NCBI GenBank assembly: GCA_029851415.1
Contig: CM056741.1
Location: 161,931,685-161,995,684 of the forward strand
Length of the DNA: 64,000 bases
Direction of reading: 5' to 3'
Origin: Eretmocerus hayati
Lineage: Eukaryota > Arthropoda > Insecta > Hymenoptera > Aphelinidae
Under the pieces are notes generated by a model. That model worked only from the letters and a program-made list of their open reading frames with translations. It ran no database searches and was not told the DNA's origin. Position 1 is the first letter of the stretch. Each line of letters opens with the position of its first letter. Below, piece by piece: positions 1 through 11,870 of this stretch. The position numbers and the translations under genes are program-made.

Positions 1-3000
1 TCTATTTCCATCTCTGCATATATCGGAAAATAATCGAAACAATTTCTAAATAAAGTTTAATCACTGACAAAATTAATGCGCATGTGACATGTAACCTTTA
101 AAGTTTCGTGAACATTACTTGTGAAACTCCCAATACTTATGGAGATCAAACCGATGAGTACCAAAATGAGATATCTCTAAACCTATTGATCAATAGGTGT
201 TTGCAAGGTCGGATTTTGTTTCTCATACTGAGTACTTTTGAATATTTATTTGTATATTCGGTCCCGCGTATTACCCTAAAATCTCACTGATTAGAAGAAC
301 TCCTTCTTTCTGAAATCTTTCAGGCAAGGTACAAAGCTTGTAAATTTTGGAGATATTTTTGGATCGCTGAAAGACCACTAACACTTTAAGTTCATCAGAA
401 GACATTCAAAATCAGGTTTCGAACGACTATATTGTGCTTATATTGTCGATTTCTAACTGATTATGCTGAGAATTGTTATATTTCCATAGATCATAAAAAC
501 GGACCTTGTAGAAATTTTTTTGGCTTGAAAATGTGATAAGTTTATAATTTCAAAATGCGACACGCAGATCTCTCGACAACAGCAAGTTCTGTTATATCTA
601 TCCCCGAAGATTATTAGTTTAATGATGATCTTCAGATCTTTCAAAATCAAATTTTAAAAATCAATATATCGTCATCCATAAAACAATTAGCGCAGTTTTG
701 CACAACTTACGCGACCTATTTCGAGGCGGAAATCGTTCATTATCAGTGAAACCACCGACTTATCTTAGTCGTATATTTAATTTGGCAGGTTCTTTGAACG
801 CTTTACAAGCTAGAGTTACAAAGCAGAGTAAAACCTATTGTGCTGCCTGCACTCTTATTTTATTTTAGTAATACACCATGTTTTGAAATGAGAAAAACCA
901 AATTCTTCAAAATTTTGATGTCAATCTTCTGTATCTGAATACAGACTAAACATTTGAATACATTTCACTTTTATAAGAATCATTCCTGACTGTTATTTAA
1001 TATTCATTGTAACCCAGGAAAAATTAGTCATAAAGCAGTTATAGAATCTTTCATGGCAAAAAGAATCTTCGATCATTTTTACTGAATTTTGAGCTCGAAT
1101 ATCCTTCAGTTACAAAATTTATGTAAACGTACTAAAAATGTTTGTTATGTGAGATTTGCAGTTGCTCATTACAGAATTCCTCAAAGAGAATCATATATCA
1201 TAATGAAATTCTTGTACATTATAAACCAAACTAAATTGTTTGTGATAAAATATCATGGAAACTGTTGATTTTCAAATCGCTTTCATAAGAGTGAAATATT
1301 AGAATGACTTCCGAACAAAGTTAAATGAAATGTAGTATATCTCATCATGATTTAAAACATTCTCACAATGACACATGATGCAATTGTAGGTTTTACAATA
1401 TGCTCAGTCGTTACTGTAAATGATGATGATATTGGAAAGTTCTCCAACTGTAATATAGTTATACTCGCAAGAAATGCATTTTTGTCTCTTCGTTCGATAT
1501 ATAAATTGCAAAGTGAGTAAAACTGTGAGTTGACAGGGTTGTCTTCAATTTATTTTAATGAAAAAGCTATTGACCGATGCAATTTGTTGTGTTGTCTAAC
1601 CTTTTTCTATGGAACATTGATCGGTAATTGTCATATTATAAAGGACAAATTAGACATCATCTACACTTGAAGATCAAATCAATTCCATATGAAGATTTAA
1701 TCTGAAGAATATAGTTCCATGGTTATAAACAATCACTGGACCAGATTCACATGCTTTATATTAGTGAGCAATTATGGTTCTGTTCCTTCGAATCTTCTTA
1801 ACTGAGGAATGACTATAATCTTTGGCATGGTAGCAGTAACAACTAATGTTTTTGACATAGATTTTAAATTATGTACACACCTGCAATTTGTGATTTTCCA
1901 GTTCTTATGCACGGCTTATATAGAAACAACTTATAGGAGCCATTTCTAACATGGTGGTTGCAATTCGTTTGCCTCTGACATTATGTGTACAATGTATGCA
2001 ATATTTCTATTTGTCGTTTTGTGAAGAGATGGTGTCCTGGAATCAAGTACAAGATTTTTCGAAACAAATGAATTTCCACCATAAGTCATGGTGCGATTAT
2101 GATTTAGAATATCTTGATGTTTTCTTACCTTCACTTAGGTTATAATATTTATGCACTCACGAAATCTGGGTATATACTAAGATATAATATTGTAGCAAGA
2201 TTGCAACAATGACAAAAATACGTATTTGTGTTACTTTTGAACTGCAAATGAGACTTATACGTATTCTAATGTTTGTGATATCTTTTTTATATTTCCTTGT
2301 TTCACAAAAATGTAGATTCGTTGTTTGTCAAGTATCCGCACAGTGTGCAACTGCGTAGTTGTATTGTAAGTCTTTGTCTGAATGCTAACAGACTGTATGT
2401 CGATGGTAAAAAAATTTTCTACGTTACCGATACTCTTATGGTAACAATATGTAGCATTTGGCGCGGAATTTTCAAATACCGCTGATAGATGTATTTCATT
2501 TTGATAAAACTAAATTGCTTGATCATAAATTTTGGTTATTTTGCATTAAGAATTTTTTTTTATTTAGGCCTGAAGTAAACTATATTATTAGCATTTACAT
2601 GATCATATAAAAAAAAGGAACGTCTTAATACTAAGTACTTATGCAATAACAAATTAAAAAATCTTCATTGATTCGACCTTGGATATTATATAAAAATGTT
2701 ATGTTGATTGCCTCATATATAAAACGCCACATCGAAAAAAATCAAAATACATCTAGATATGTAGCATAATGAGCCATCACAAACATAATGCTGTTTAATA
2801 TACATTCCAGATTGGTCAGGACTGCATTATCCAAATTTTCCAAACTTCTCCAGTTGTATTGTATTTTGAAGCGCATTTACATATACACTGATATGGTATT
2901 CCAAGTAAATTCCAAATCACAATTCAATTCTGAAAGTGAATTAGGTTAATGCTTGGCGACATTGAAATCTGATTAACCGCAACATATAAATATTCATTGT

Positions 3001-4008
3001 TGATTATTGAAAACACTTCTTATGCACCACTGCTACAAAGTTGTACATACAATATTGGTCAAAATTTTGAGTAAACCTTTAAATAACAAATATTTTTGTA
3101 TAAAATTTTTTCAAGTCATTTTTTGTGGCAATTATTGTCGCATAGTTTACTTATTCTCGAGAAAAGTCCACATGATCACAAATAATGGGAAATCAAGCTC
3201 ACTTGTACATTTTTTCAAGTTTTCTCATTTTGTCGTTGAGATAACCAAGATTCATAGGTAATCTAATAAAAAAATTTTGTAAATCCATGATTTCTTATTA
3301 GCTTTCTTTGAAAAAAAGTTTCCTAGTCAAAATCATGACAAATCGCACGAAAATTCTTCTATATAATTATGAAAAATGGTTTCGGAAGTGATTCACTCAT
3401 ACTCTAAACTGCTAGTTTGAACGTGTACGTCTATAAATGTCCATCAGTCGTAAAAGTTTGCAAATTACCCCGACTTTTATTAAATTGGACAATAATACAA
3501 CTTAAGTCTCAAAAATCGTTTGAGTTGATCGTACAAAATACCAGATATAATTTGAAATGAATCGATTGACGTTATTATACACCAAAGAATTTCAAGCAAT
3601 CAGCTGATTGAAATTGAACCACGTCTCTTCACGTGAACCCAAAATGTAGCTCGGGATTGTAAACATCTTGATTATTCATCATAAGAAAGAGCGAATTGGA
3701 AGTAGTGTTGAATCTGATGTTTCTACAGTAGATAATGCTACTCAAATCGTTGTAGAAAATCAATGTACACTCAATGTAATAATTATATCATGGGAATCAC
3801 CTCATAAAGATTAACCGAATTAGTTAATTCATCGTAAATCTAACTTTTCGAAATTCTTGTCTTAATTATCATAGACTAAAAAATGTTACAGGTTACTAAT
3901 GAAATTATATCAAAATAATTCTTTTTGAAATGCATAAAATATGAATTTCGAGCAATAAAGTTGAATAACTAAACATGTACATGACTATTAAAAAGAATCA
4001 AACTATCC
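1..4008. other. AT-rich non-coding stretch, no gene recognised
   Basis: This stretch is strongly AT-rich and holds only short open frames (62-84 codons) on both strands. None has a recognisable motif or convincing flanking splice sites. I see no tRNA-like element, inverted-repeat transposon end or tandem array. It is the 3' flank of the OB-fold gene that ends at 4009. A distant 3' UTR or decayed transposon sequence cannot be excluded. Confidence 0.5.
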
Positions 4009-5561
4009 TCATACGTGGGTAATAGCATTTAAGAAGTAATCTAATGTATCGATCGTTTCACCTGGCATTTTCAATATGTGCTCAGACTTGCTCACTTTTA
4101 AAACGTGTAATCCATGCGTCTTCTTTATTAGTGCACCGAGTACCTTCACGTGCTCGCCTTTCATAACATGATCCACGTTTTGATTTTCAGGCAAATTTAT
4201 CTCCAATACTTTACTTCCATTTGTAATTCCTCCAATTATTCTGCTGCCAATAACCGAACTCTTTTGTAATCTGGGTTCTGTTTTAACTACGCCTTCAATA
4301 CCTTTAAAAATAATGAAAAATTAGATAGACATATAATTTTAGCTTATATCATGACTTACATATTAATCCTTGAGCATTTGCGAAAGTTTCAAAATTCACT
4401 TTGCAATATCCACAATCTATAGGCAAATTGTCCAATTTGCCTAAAAGTTTATAAGTAGTAATAGATTGGGTCTCAAAATATAATGGACCTGTTCCAAGGT
4501 TACGGCGGTCTGTCATCTCTTTTATCATTAATCCTTGTATTCGCAAGACCTAAATAATTGAGAAATGAACATTTTTCAGAATTCTGTGGAACAATATCAT
4601 AAATTCTTATATCACCTACATTTCCAATGTTTGCGAATTCAGCTGTAGCTGGAATATTGTTATTCCATGAAGTCACCATCATTCTTCTATTGCTGTTATT
4701 ATTTAAAACCATTTTCAAAAATTTGCCGTGTTCAGGAATATCTTTTATCTCGTCGACAAAATCGACATAACCAATATATTCGCTGGAAAACATTTGACTT
4801 AGAAATTTGTAGTTATAAAAGTAGACAAATTGAAACTTACCCACATGAATCGTTTTTATCAAGTGCATCTGTTACAATGTCAGGTGTATATTTAATCTTG
4901 TTCCTGAAAATAAAAAAGATTAGAAATTCACACAGCGAATACCCAAAATTGTGTGAATGTTCATACCTCTTTTCAGTCTTCTCTTGAACAGGTGCAACGC
5001 TTGTATTGGAAGTATTTGAAGTACTGGGTTGTGCATATCCCAATTCAACAGGTTCTACATCTTGCAAATTTAACATCGGTGAGTCCTCACTGCTATCCAC
5101 AATGTTTTTCTCGACTGGTAAAGATAATGATTTGGTAACTATATCTATATTGTCCGTTATCTGTTCCCCTGGGATAACAATATCATCTGTAGATTCAATT
5201 TCTGTAAAGGTTTCCAATTTGTAACTTTGATCGGTCAAAAATGTATTATCCATTGAAGTCAACGCTGATGCCTGATTTGACAGTGAACCTTGGATAGGTA
5301 TGTTACTAATAAGCTTTGGGACCTGAAAAATATGTTACATGCATTTAACTATATCAAAAGAACATTATTAGTCAATGAAGTACTCACTGATTTAGATTTG
5401 CTGATATCTTTGAGTTGCGCCGGTGAGATTTTGCTAGGATCTATTTTAGATTGATTTGACTGTGTTCTAGTGTTAATTTTTTTGCTCTTATTACTTCCAT
5501 CATCATCTTTGTTTTCTTTTTTTATGTGAGGGTTCTTATCTCTTGGAGGTCTATTATTCAT
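4009..5561 (-). CDS. Tandem OB-fold protein, RPA/MEIOB-like, six exons
   Basis: The model has six exons: 5561-5388, 5322-4967, 4903-4841, 4782-4620, 4549-4360 and 4301-4009. All junctions are GT-AG and phases agree, giving 412 aa. Residues 1 to about 190 are polar and low-complexity (basic N-terminus, then Ser/Thr/Asp/Glu-rich), so probably disordered. The C-terminal 220 residues look like two OB folds: beta strands ending in RRMMVTSWNN, an FANIGN turn, VLRIQGLMIK, then a second unit with KGEHVKVLGALIKK. This resembles single-stranded-DNA-binding OB folds of RPA70, MEIOB or SPATA22. The exact orthologue is not recognised. The start is the first ATG of the open frame. The exon 4/5 junction is the least certain: the 70-nt intron 4619-4550 is chosen because it alone restores the frame. 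Two similar folds lie next door at 6.4-7.5 and 9.1-9.6 kb. The fold is my reading; the role (ssDNA binding in repair, meiosis or telomeres) is inferred. Confidence 0.72.
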
Positions 5562-6367
5562 TTTTCCTTTTTTTGAGATTGTAAAGTCTCAGAACACTGA
5601 AACATATTCAAGCAAGACTAAAATAACTTTCAACATTATCAAATGATTCTTAATCCTTTTTTTCACATTAAAATCAACCGTATACGTTTCCCAACACTCA
5701 AAATTATCGCACAACGAGTAAATTCAACCGTTACAAAATTCCCACATTCTCAAGAGGTTAACATCCAATATCACTAATCGTAATTCGTAGCCAAATATTG
5801 TGCATGGTTCTTACCTCCAACTGCTATTTTTCAGTTTTCGCCCACGTAATTTAGCGCAATAGAATGCGAAATGTGATTCTAAAATAATAACGCGAAATGT
5901 AGTCTCCTCAAATATCGTTCAATTCGCACTCCACATTTCACATTGCTCCAAAATCGCAAAGCCTCAAAATGGCGGGATAGGCAATGAGCCGCCAACGCTA
6001 TAGACGACGCGTACAATACAATGATTATTTACGCGTAAATTATTCGACGCATAGTGTCGTATACTCCATACACTCCATGAGTATACAGTGCAGGTTAGTG
6101 TTTATCAATCATGTTGTATATGAATCACCAAATTGACCTAACTTAAACTCCTGACGGATCACTTGAATTTTGAATAGGCCGAGTCGTGTCATTTGTAAAA
6201 ATAATCCCAACTAAATCACATGAAAAACGCTCGTTCCCTCCAAATTGAAATTAATATATTCGAATCAAAGGTTAAAATTCGGACCGTTGCTAAGTGTAGC
6301 CATCTTGTAATTGAAAGAATTTAGTAAATTTTATTACTGCTGTGACTGTTGTAATAATTCAATCGAA
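5562..6367. promoter_or_regulatory. Divergent promoter interval between two OB-fold genes
   Basis: About 800 bp separate the start codons of the minus-strand OB-fold gene (5561) and the plus-strand one (6368). No open frame of note lies here. The stretch 5850-6110 has more CpG than its surroundings, including several cgcg and acgcgt words, as expected of a shared promoter. No TATA box could be assigned with confidence. Confidence 0.35.
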
Positions 6368-7518
6368 ATGGCAGACATTCCAAAAATTTATAGAAATTTG
6401 GATGCTTCAAATAATTTTGAAAAACACTTAACTCCAACAAAAGTTATGTATAACCTGAAAACAACAACATTTTGCAAGTAAGTGGTATCTTGGTATAAGT
6501 GTAGAAAAAATTCTATAGAATGACATCAAATATTTCCACCATTTTGCTATGATTTTCAATTTCAGTGAGATAATAGCAGAAGTGATGAAGTTTAGCGTAA
6601 GCACTAAATACAAAAAAGTTATGAACCTGGAGTTGAAAACCAAGGAAAACTGTAGATGGGCAGCAGTGGCTTAGGAAGAAGAAGCTGTCCGTCTAGAAAA
6701 TGAAGTCCAAAAAGGTCATGTAAGTATTGCAATTTGATAAGTTTAAATATTTCTGAATTCTTTAGTGAAGTTATGATCTTTTGAATAGGTTTACCATTTT
6801 GATGGATTGTACGTGCAAGATGGAAATGAATTAGGAGATTATGATTTTGGAAAAAAAATTAAGTTCACTATGAAATCTAACACGGTATTGAATGACCTCA
6901 CAAAAATGTACCTACTGCCAAATACACTTGGAAATCAATCATCAATTGAAAACTTGAAAAAATACTCAAGCATTCAACAATGCGTTGATGAAAATTTCAA
7001 AAATAACACTGCGGTTGGTATGTAATCATATTACTCTCTTTCCTGAAATAAATAAAACCAAAAAGAATACATGACATTGTTTTTCAGGATTGACTGGTTT
7101 CATTAAGATTCCTTTTGTTCAATTTAATCAAGATCTCCCTCTGAGATGGGGAGCTTTAACTGATGGGAGTATCAAAATTACAACTATGATCAAAAACTAC
7201 GATGATCCTGATATTGTGTTCCAAGTTGGTCAAAGTGTTACTGCGTATGGTAAGATATTCGAGTATAAGGAGAAAGCAGCATTTGAAATCCTCCATGTGA
7301 AGGATGTGATAGTACATGATTCTGGACATAAAGATGAAGATGATATAGAATATATTGTGAAAACCCCAAAAAGACCAACTCGTGTGTCTGATACACACAC
7401 TGAGAAGTCTGTTGTCAAAGTACGTAAAGATTGAATAATCATTCGCATGCAATATGAATCTCAATTTATGTCCATTAATGCAATCTGTATTTTGCAGAAA
7501 CTCAAGATGGATGATTAA
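6368..7518 (+). CDS. RPA70-like OB-fold protein, five exons, one in-frame TAG
   Basis: The exons are 6368-6477, 6566-6719, 6789-7017, 7088-7419 and 7498-7518, all with GT-AG junctions and matching phases, for 281 codons. Residues 38-115 follow the layout of an RPA70 DNA-binding OB fold: VMNLELKTKENCRWAAVA, then EEEAVRLENEV, then GHVYHFDGLYVQDGN, then KIKFTMKS. A second unit (about residues 140-250) contains LTGFIKIPFVQFNQDLPL and VGQSVTAYGKIFEYK, again OB-like. Codon 73 (6672-6674) is TAG, at a place where RPA-type folds usually carry an aromatic or hydrophobic residue before the acidic helix; TGG to TAG is one change. Everything else is open and spliceable, so this may be a very young pseudogene, a polymorphic null, a read-through gene or an assembly error. 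It lies head-to-head with the 412-aa OB-fold gene. Family assignment is by fold pattern only. Confidence 0.6.
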
Positions 7519-7680
7519 TGATGAAGAATAACTCAGGATCACAGATTGGAAGTGCATTCAGAAATGTCAAATTGATTTTTTAACTTTCAGGTCTTTGGTG
7601 TCTCAGTAAATTTGCATAAAAAATGAAGGATGCTCAAAATCAAAACATTGCTTGATACTAAGTAAAATTGGGGATGTTAA

Positions 7681-7980
7681 CATACAATATTAGCATTGTG
7701 ATTCAGATGATATGTTTTTACAAACCTTTCTTTCACAAAATGTATGCGCGTACCAACATACATCATAACATAGATGTTCTTCAACCTTTTTAAATTTTCT
7801 TCATGTAATAATAGGAATTAAGAGGGAAGTACATACAATATTAGCATTGTGATTCAGATGATATGTTTTTACAAACCTTTCTTTCACAAAATGTATGCGC
7901 GTACCAACATACATCATAACATAGATGTTCTTCAACCTTTTTAAATTTTCTTCATGTAATAATAGGAAATAAGAGGGAAG
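7681..7980. repeat. Tandem duplication, 151-bp unit, two copies
   Basis: The unit beginning catacaatattagcattgtg at 7681 recurs almost unchanged from about 7832 and ends at the same ggaa(t)taagagggaag phrase. The copies are near identical, so the duplication is recent. It lies directly 3' of the plus-strand OB-fold gene and may be part of its 3' UTR or flank. Confidence 0.9.
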
Positions 7981-8161
7981 CTTTTGGAAAGAAATACATT
8001 GATAATTAGGTTAAGTATAATGGTTATGAATAACTGCATTCAATAAACAAATTTACTCAACACTTTTTAGCTTTTGGAAAGAAATACATTGATAATTAGG
8101 TTAAGTAAAAAATGGTTATGAAGAACTGCATTCAATAAACAAATTTACTCAACACTTTTTT
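7981..8161. repeat. Tandem duplication, 90-bp unit, two copies
   Basis: The unit starting cttttggaaagaaatacatt occurs at 7981-8070 and again at 8071-8161 with a few small differences. Each copy carries caataaac, a possible polyadenylation signal, so the array could give alternative 3' ends to the upstream gene. Confidence 0.9.
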
Positions 8162-8277
8162 CTTGCCTTGTACAAATACTATCATTGATTTATACAAACC
8201 TGACTGTACAACTGCTACTTTCCATAATAATCAACAATCTAAATTTTTCAGACTTTACAAAATAATAAATTTAAATC

Positions 8278-8960
8278 CAACGATATGGTTACTTGATGAA
8301 CAGAGATTTGTGCACGAGTGCATAATACCCAACATCTCTCATGATTGAAATCCTTTGAGATGGTTACTTGATGTCTGAGATTTGATTGATGCACGAGTAC
8401 GTAATACCTAGATCTCTAATTCATGCATCCGAGATCACTGGTACCTCTCATTCTAGATGAAAAATCAATGTACAAAGCAAGTAACTTGACTAATACTGTA
8501 TTATCATGAGAAAGAAATGAAGACTCAAACCTCAATAAGAAAGACCTCAATACCTCAAATTATAATCCTTCATACCAATATCATGATGTTTGTGTACATA
8601 ATACCCAACATATCTCATTATTGATATCCTACGATATGGTTACTTGATGGACAGAGATTTGTACACGAGTACGTAATACCCAACATCTCTCATGATTGAA
8701 ATCCTACGAGATGGTTACTTGATGGGTGACATTTGATTGATGCACGAGTACGTAATAACAAAATCTCTAATTTATGCATCCGAGATCACTTGAACCTCTC
8801 ATTCTAGATGGAGATCAATGTACAAAGCAAGTAACTTGACTAATACTGTATTATCATGAGAAAGAAATGAATACTCAAACCTCAATGAAAAATACCTCAA
8901 TACCTCAAATTATAATCCTTCATACCAATCTCATGATGTTTTTCATACTGCACGACAAGA
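8278..8960. repeat. Tandem duplication, about 345-bp unit with internal sub-repeats
   Basis: The phrase acgatatggttacttgatg opens a unit at 8279 and again at 8631. The units share long stretches including gcacgagtacgtaatac, catccgagatcact and taacttgactaatactgta. Each unit also contains two shorter diverged copies of the gatatggttacttgatg to acatctctcatgattg segment, so it is a higher-order tandem repeat. Confidence 0.85.
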
Positions 8961-9057
8961 TACATACTTTTTCCAAAATGAGCAAATACAATACCAACTA
9001 TAAACAATCTACTCCGAAATGGAAAAACAACATGTAATCAGCTCATCAATCAGCTTA

Positions 9058-9577
9058 CTAAACATTCTCAGAGACTTCAACAATTGATTCAATGGTGGTT
9101 CTTGCAGAACAAGTAATGCTTGGAATGCCATTAAAAATTGAATTTCTGCGTACATGGAATGAGTTAATCTGTATTCTTAGACCAATCCTGAGTAAATCTG
9201 CCAAACGTGGTATATCATCATTGAATACCATCACATTGATCTTTGAAGCTTCATTAACAATTTGCAATTGGAACTTTAAAACCATCGCCTTATTTCTCAA
9301 TAATGTTGGTGGAGAAATCTGAACAATGGTTCCCAGGATGTAGCTGAAAAAAATTATACATAAAACTCCAAGTTGCAAATATGTAGTTAGACAAAATCAA
9401 ACATAAAAAAATCCACGTGAATTATGAAATTTGAAAATACAGCATCTATCTGTTGAATATTAAAATCACATGTGATTACCTGTCAGGATCACTTTCAAAA
9501 TTGCCCGATAACATTTCAGAATACATTTCAAGTGAGTGACTCAAAGCCTTGTCGATTTCTACCGTATTTAATTGCAT
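9058..9577 (-). CDS. Small OB-fold protein, RPA/MEIOB-like, two exons
   Basis: Exon 1 is 9577-9480 and exon 2 is 9343-9058, joined by a GT-AG intron of 136 nt, giving 127 aa. The first 32 residues are a polar helix-like leader. From SYILGTIVQISPP onward the protein reads as one OB fold, with strands around MVLKFQLQIVN, SKINVMVFNDD, the helix IPRLADLLR and a closing strand beginning LRIQINSFHVRR. The order (strands, acidic helix, IGL, strand) matches the neighbouring OB-fold genes, so this is likely a single-domain paralogue. An in-frame ATG at 9661 would add 28 residues; I prefer 9577 because the added segment is unlike the rest. No enzyme motif is present. A function in single-stranded-nucleic-acid binding is inferred from the fold. 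Confidence 0.65.
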
Positions 9578-9661
9578 TGTAAATGCAAAATAACAATACG
9601 AACGACAAATTCTTAGATTCTTACAATGTAACAAACTCTGAATGCATGCACTTTCAGGCAC

Positions 9662-10028
9662 AGAATCTCTTTAGCTGATTATATATACTCCTAATGGCGT
9701 GCCAGTTATAGCCAGCGCTATATGTTACCAGCCAGCGCTATATTCTACCATATGACTCGAATACTTACATCGGACACACCAATACATCAACGACCCGGTG
9801 TATCGATGAATACAGCGTAAGGCTAGCACAGAGTCGACCAGAATCGAGACATCCCCATGGGCAGGCCAGCGATTAGTTCGATAAATAAACGAGATCAGCG
9901 ATACGATTCGAGAGAAATTGGCATCCTAGAGTAATAGAGGAGGATAGCTGTCTTAATTCCCCCAGATGTTCACATAACAGGCCAACTTTGACGAGCTAGT
10001 GCTCGCGCTCGGTCAAGTGCAATAAAAG
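9662..10028. other. GC-richer intergenic segment with short direct repeats
   Basis: The word gccagcgctatat occurs twice (9710-9722 and 9731-9743). The segment ends with an aataaa hexamer that became part of the hAT target site. Composition is less AT-rich than the flanks and, with 10995-11090, resembles a retroelement LTR interrupted by the hAT element. I could not find paired LTR ends, so this is only a possibility. Confidence 0.3.
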
Positions 10029-10986
10029 CAGGGTTTGACAAGTAACATAACGAAATTGCGTTATCGATTTTGTTATGTTACGTTATCATGACAAAAAACG
10101 AAATTAAGAGGTAATTTCGTTACGTTAGGATAACATAACCAAATACCGTAACGTAATGTCGCTAACATGATACAATAACGTAACGAAACTCCAACCCTTG
10201 GATTTCGTTTTGTTATCAATAACGTTATTCTATAGTAACGAAACTCGACTCTTACGCGAATAACGTTATTAATAACGAAACGAAATTCAAGTATTGGAGT
10301 TTCGTTACGGTATTCGAGTAACGTTATTCACATTATGATTGATTTCGTTACGTTACTTCTGCGAGTAACGTAACGAAATGCGAATTGTATTTTGTTTCGT
10401 TTTTTTCCTTTCGCCAAGTGATCAGGACGAAGTCTGCCCCACGAGGGCCTTAGATAGAGAAGATCGGACATAACTGATTCCTAATGCGACAGAAATAGAC
10501 TAGGTTGGTGGTTATGACCAACTATCCGGAGATACTTTTTTTTAAATTGTCCCATGACGCATAGAATCCGAGATACCGCCATTTTCAGAGAGGGTGATAT
10601 TGCGTTCACTCAGAATTTATGAGCGGCAGTGAATATACTGAGAAAAATAACGTAACGAAACTCGGAAAAGAATTTCGTTATGTTATCGTAACGAAAAACA
10701 TTAACGAAATGTCTTGGAAATTACATTACTCAATTTCGTTATCAGTTTCGTTAGTTTCGAATAACGTTATCCACATGAACTTCGTTATACATTTCGTTAA
10801 TAATACCGAAACTCATAACGAAACGAAATTCAATTCGTTATGATATTAACGTTATTCTAGTAACGTAACGAAAAACATAACGAAATTCTACCCATTATTT
10901 AGCGAAATAACGAATATCATAATAGATCTCCGAGGGTTTCGTTAATAACGCACCATAACGAAACTAGCGTTATTTGTCAAACCCTG
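10029..10986 (+). mobile_element. Non-autonomous hAT element, 958 bp, 8-bp target duplication
   Basis: The element begins cagggtttgacaagtaacat and ends atttgtcaaaccctg, so it has terminal inverted repeats opening with CAGGG as in hAT transposons. It is bounded by a perfect 8-bp direct duplication, aataaaag, at 10021-10028 and 10987-10994. An 8-bp duplication is the hAT hallmark. There is no transposase frame. The interior is largely built of dozens of copies, in both orientations, of a short motif like ataacgaaat or atttcgttat. A second copy in inverse orientation begins at 63177. Confidence 0.93.
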
Positions 10987-10994
10987 AATAAAAG

Positions 10995-11870
10995 TGTTCA
11001 AGGCCAGTCCGGAGTCCCCGCAGAACCGCAACCAGACACGCACCGGCGTACTTTCAGGTTGCGGCTGCATGCAATGATTCTGAGAGCGGTATCATTGTTC
11101 ATACACTTTAATTGGTATTCAATGTGTTACTCAGATAGTAGGCCACCTATGAAATCTCATTACACGATACCATGCAAAGTTTCATGGAATTTCGTTCATT
11201 AGGAATCCAGAAAAACTTGAAGGCAATTTTTTGGTGGGACAGAGTGCGTCCTCGCCTATTCCTATGTATTCCTCAATAGCAAAGCAATTTTGGCCAATAT
11301 TAAATAGTAGGCTGTGAATTAGAATTTCCTGTCGAATGAGCCCTCCCAAGCCCGAAAATTCCGAATCTAGCTCGCAAAAAACTTGCAATGGTGAGAGCAT
11401 CGACCAGGATACCTAGCCCAGCGAGCCGAAGAGCTGCGATTTTTCGAGGTATCGGGAGAATTTCAGGGTGTGGAACAACTCATTCAATGAGAAATATTGT
11501 GGTGTTTCACTTGCCATATCTCGTTTGGGTTGGAAATGTAAGGTTGAAATACCATGAGGCAAGAAAAAACTGGTTCATAATCTCCCATCGCACATGCAGT
11601 GCGATCAGAGCGCCATCCATTGGACAAAATATCCGGATCCTCTCCGGACTAGCCTTAGAAAGACACTGACTTTAACTATAACTGCCAGCCTTGGAGTATG
11701 GTGACGAAGGCTTTGCTGACGTGTGATACAAGAATATTAGAGCCTCCTCAACCTTGAAACAAAAATCTGTTACCAGATGAAATTAAAGTGATGATGGGAA
11801 AACCTCAAAGCACAAATGAAGTCAATACTGAGGAATCATTTGAAGAAACTGTCACCGCAAAGCTGGCGCA
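10995..11870. other. Unassigned sequence with one open frame on each strand
   Basis: 10995-11090 is moderately GC-rich and could continue the possible LTR interrupted by the hAT element. A 93-codon plus-strand frame (11388-11669) and a 72-codon minus-strand frame (11182-11400) are present. Neither shows a recognisable motif nor matches a missing OR exon. I see no structural RNA. Confidence 0.3.

Noticed and set aside
9723..11090. Possible solo LTR interrupted by the hAT element
   Set aside because: An aataaa signal and GC shift are present, but no paired TG...CA ends with a target duplication could be placed.
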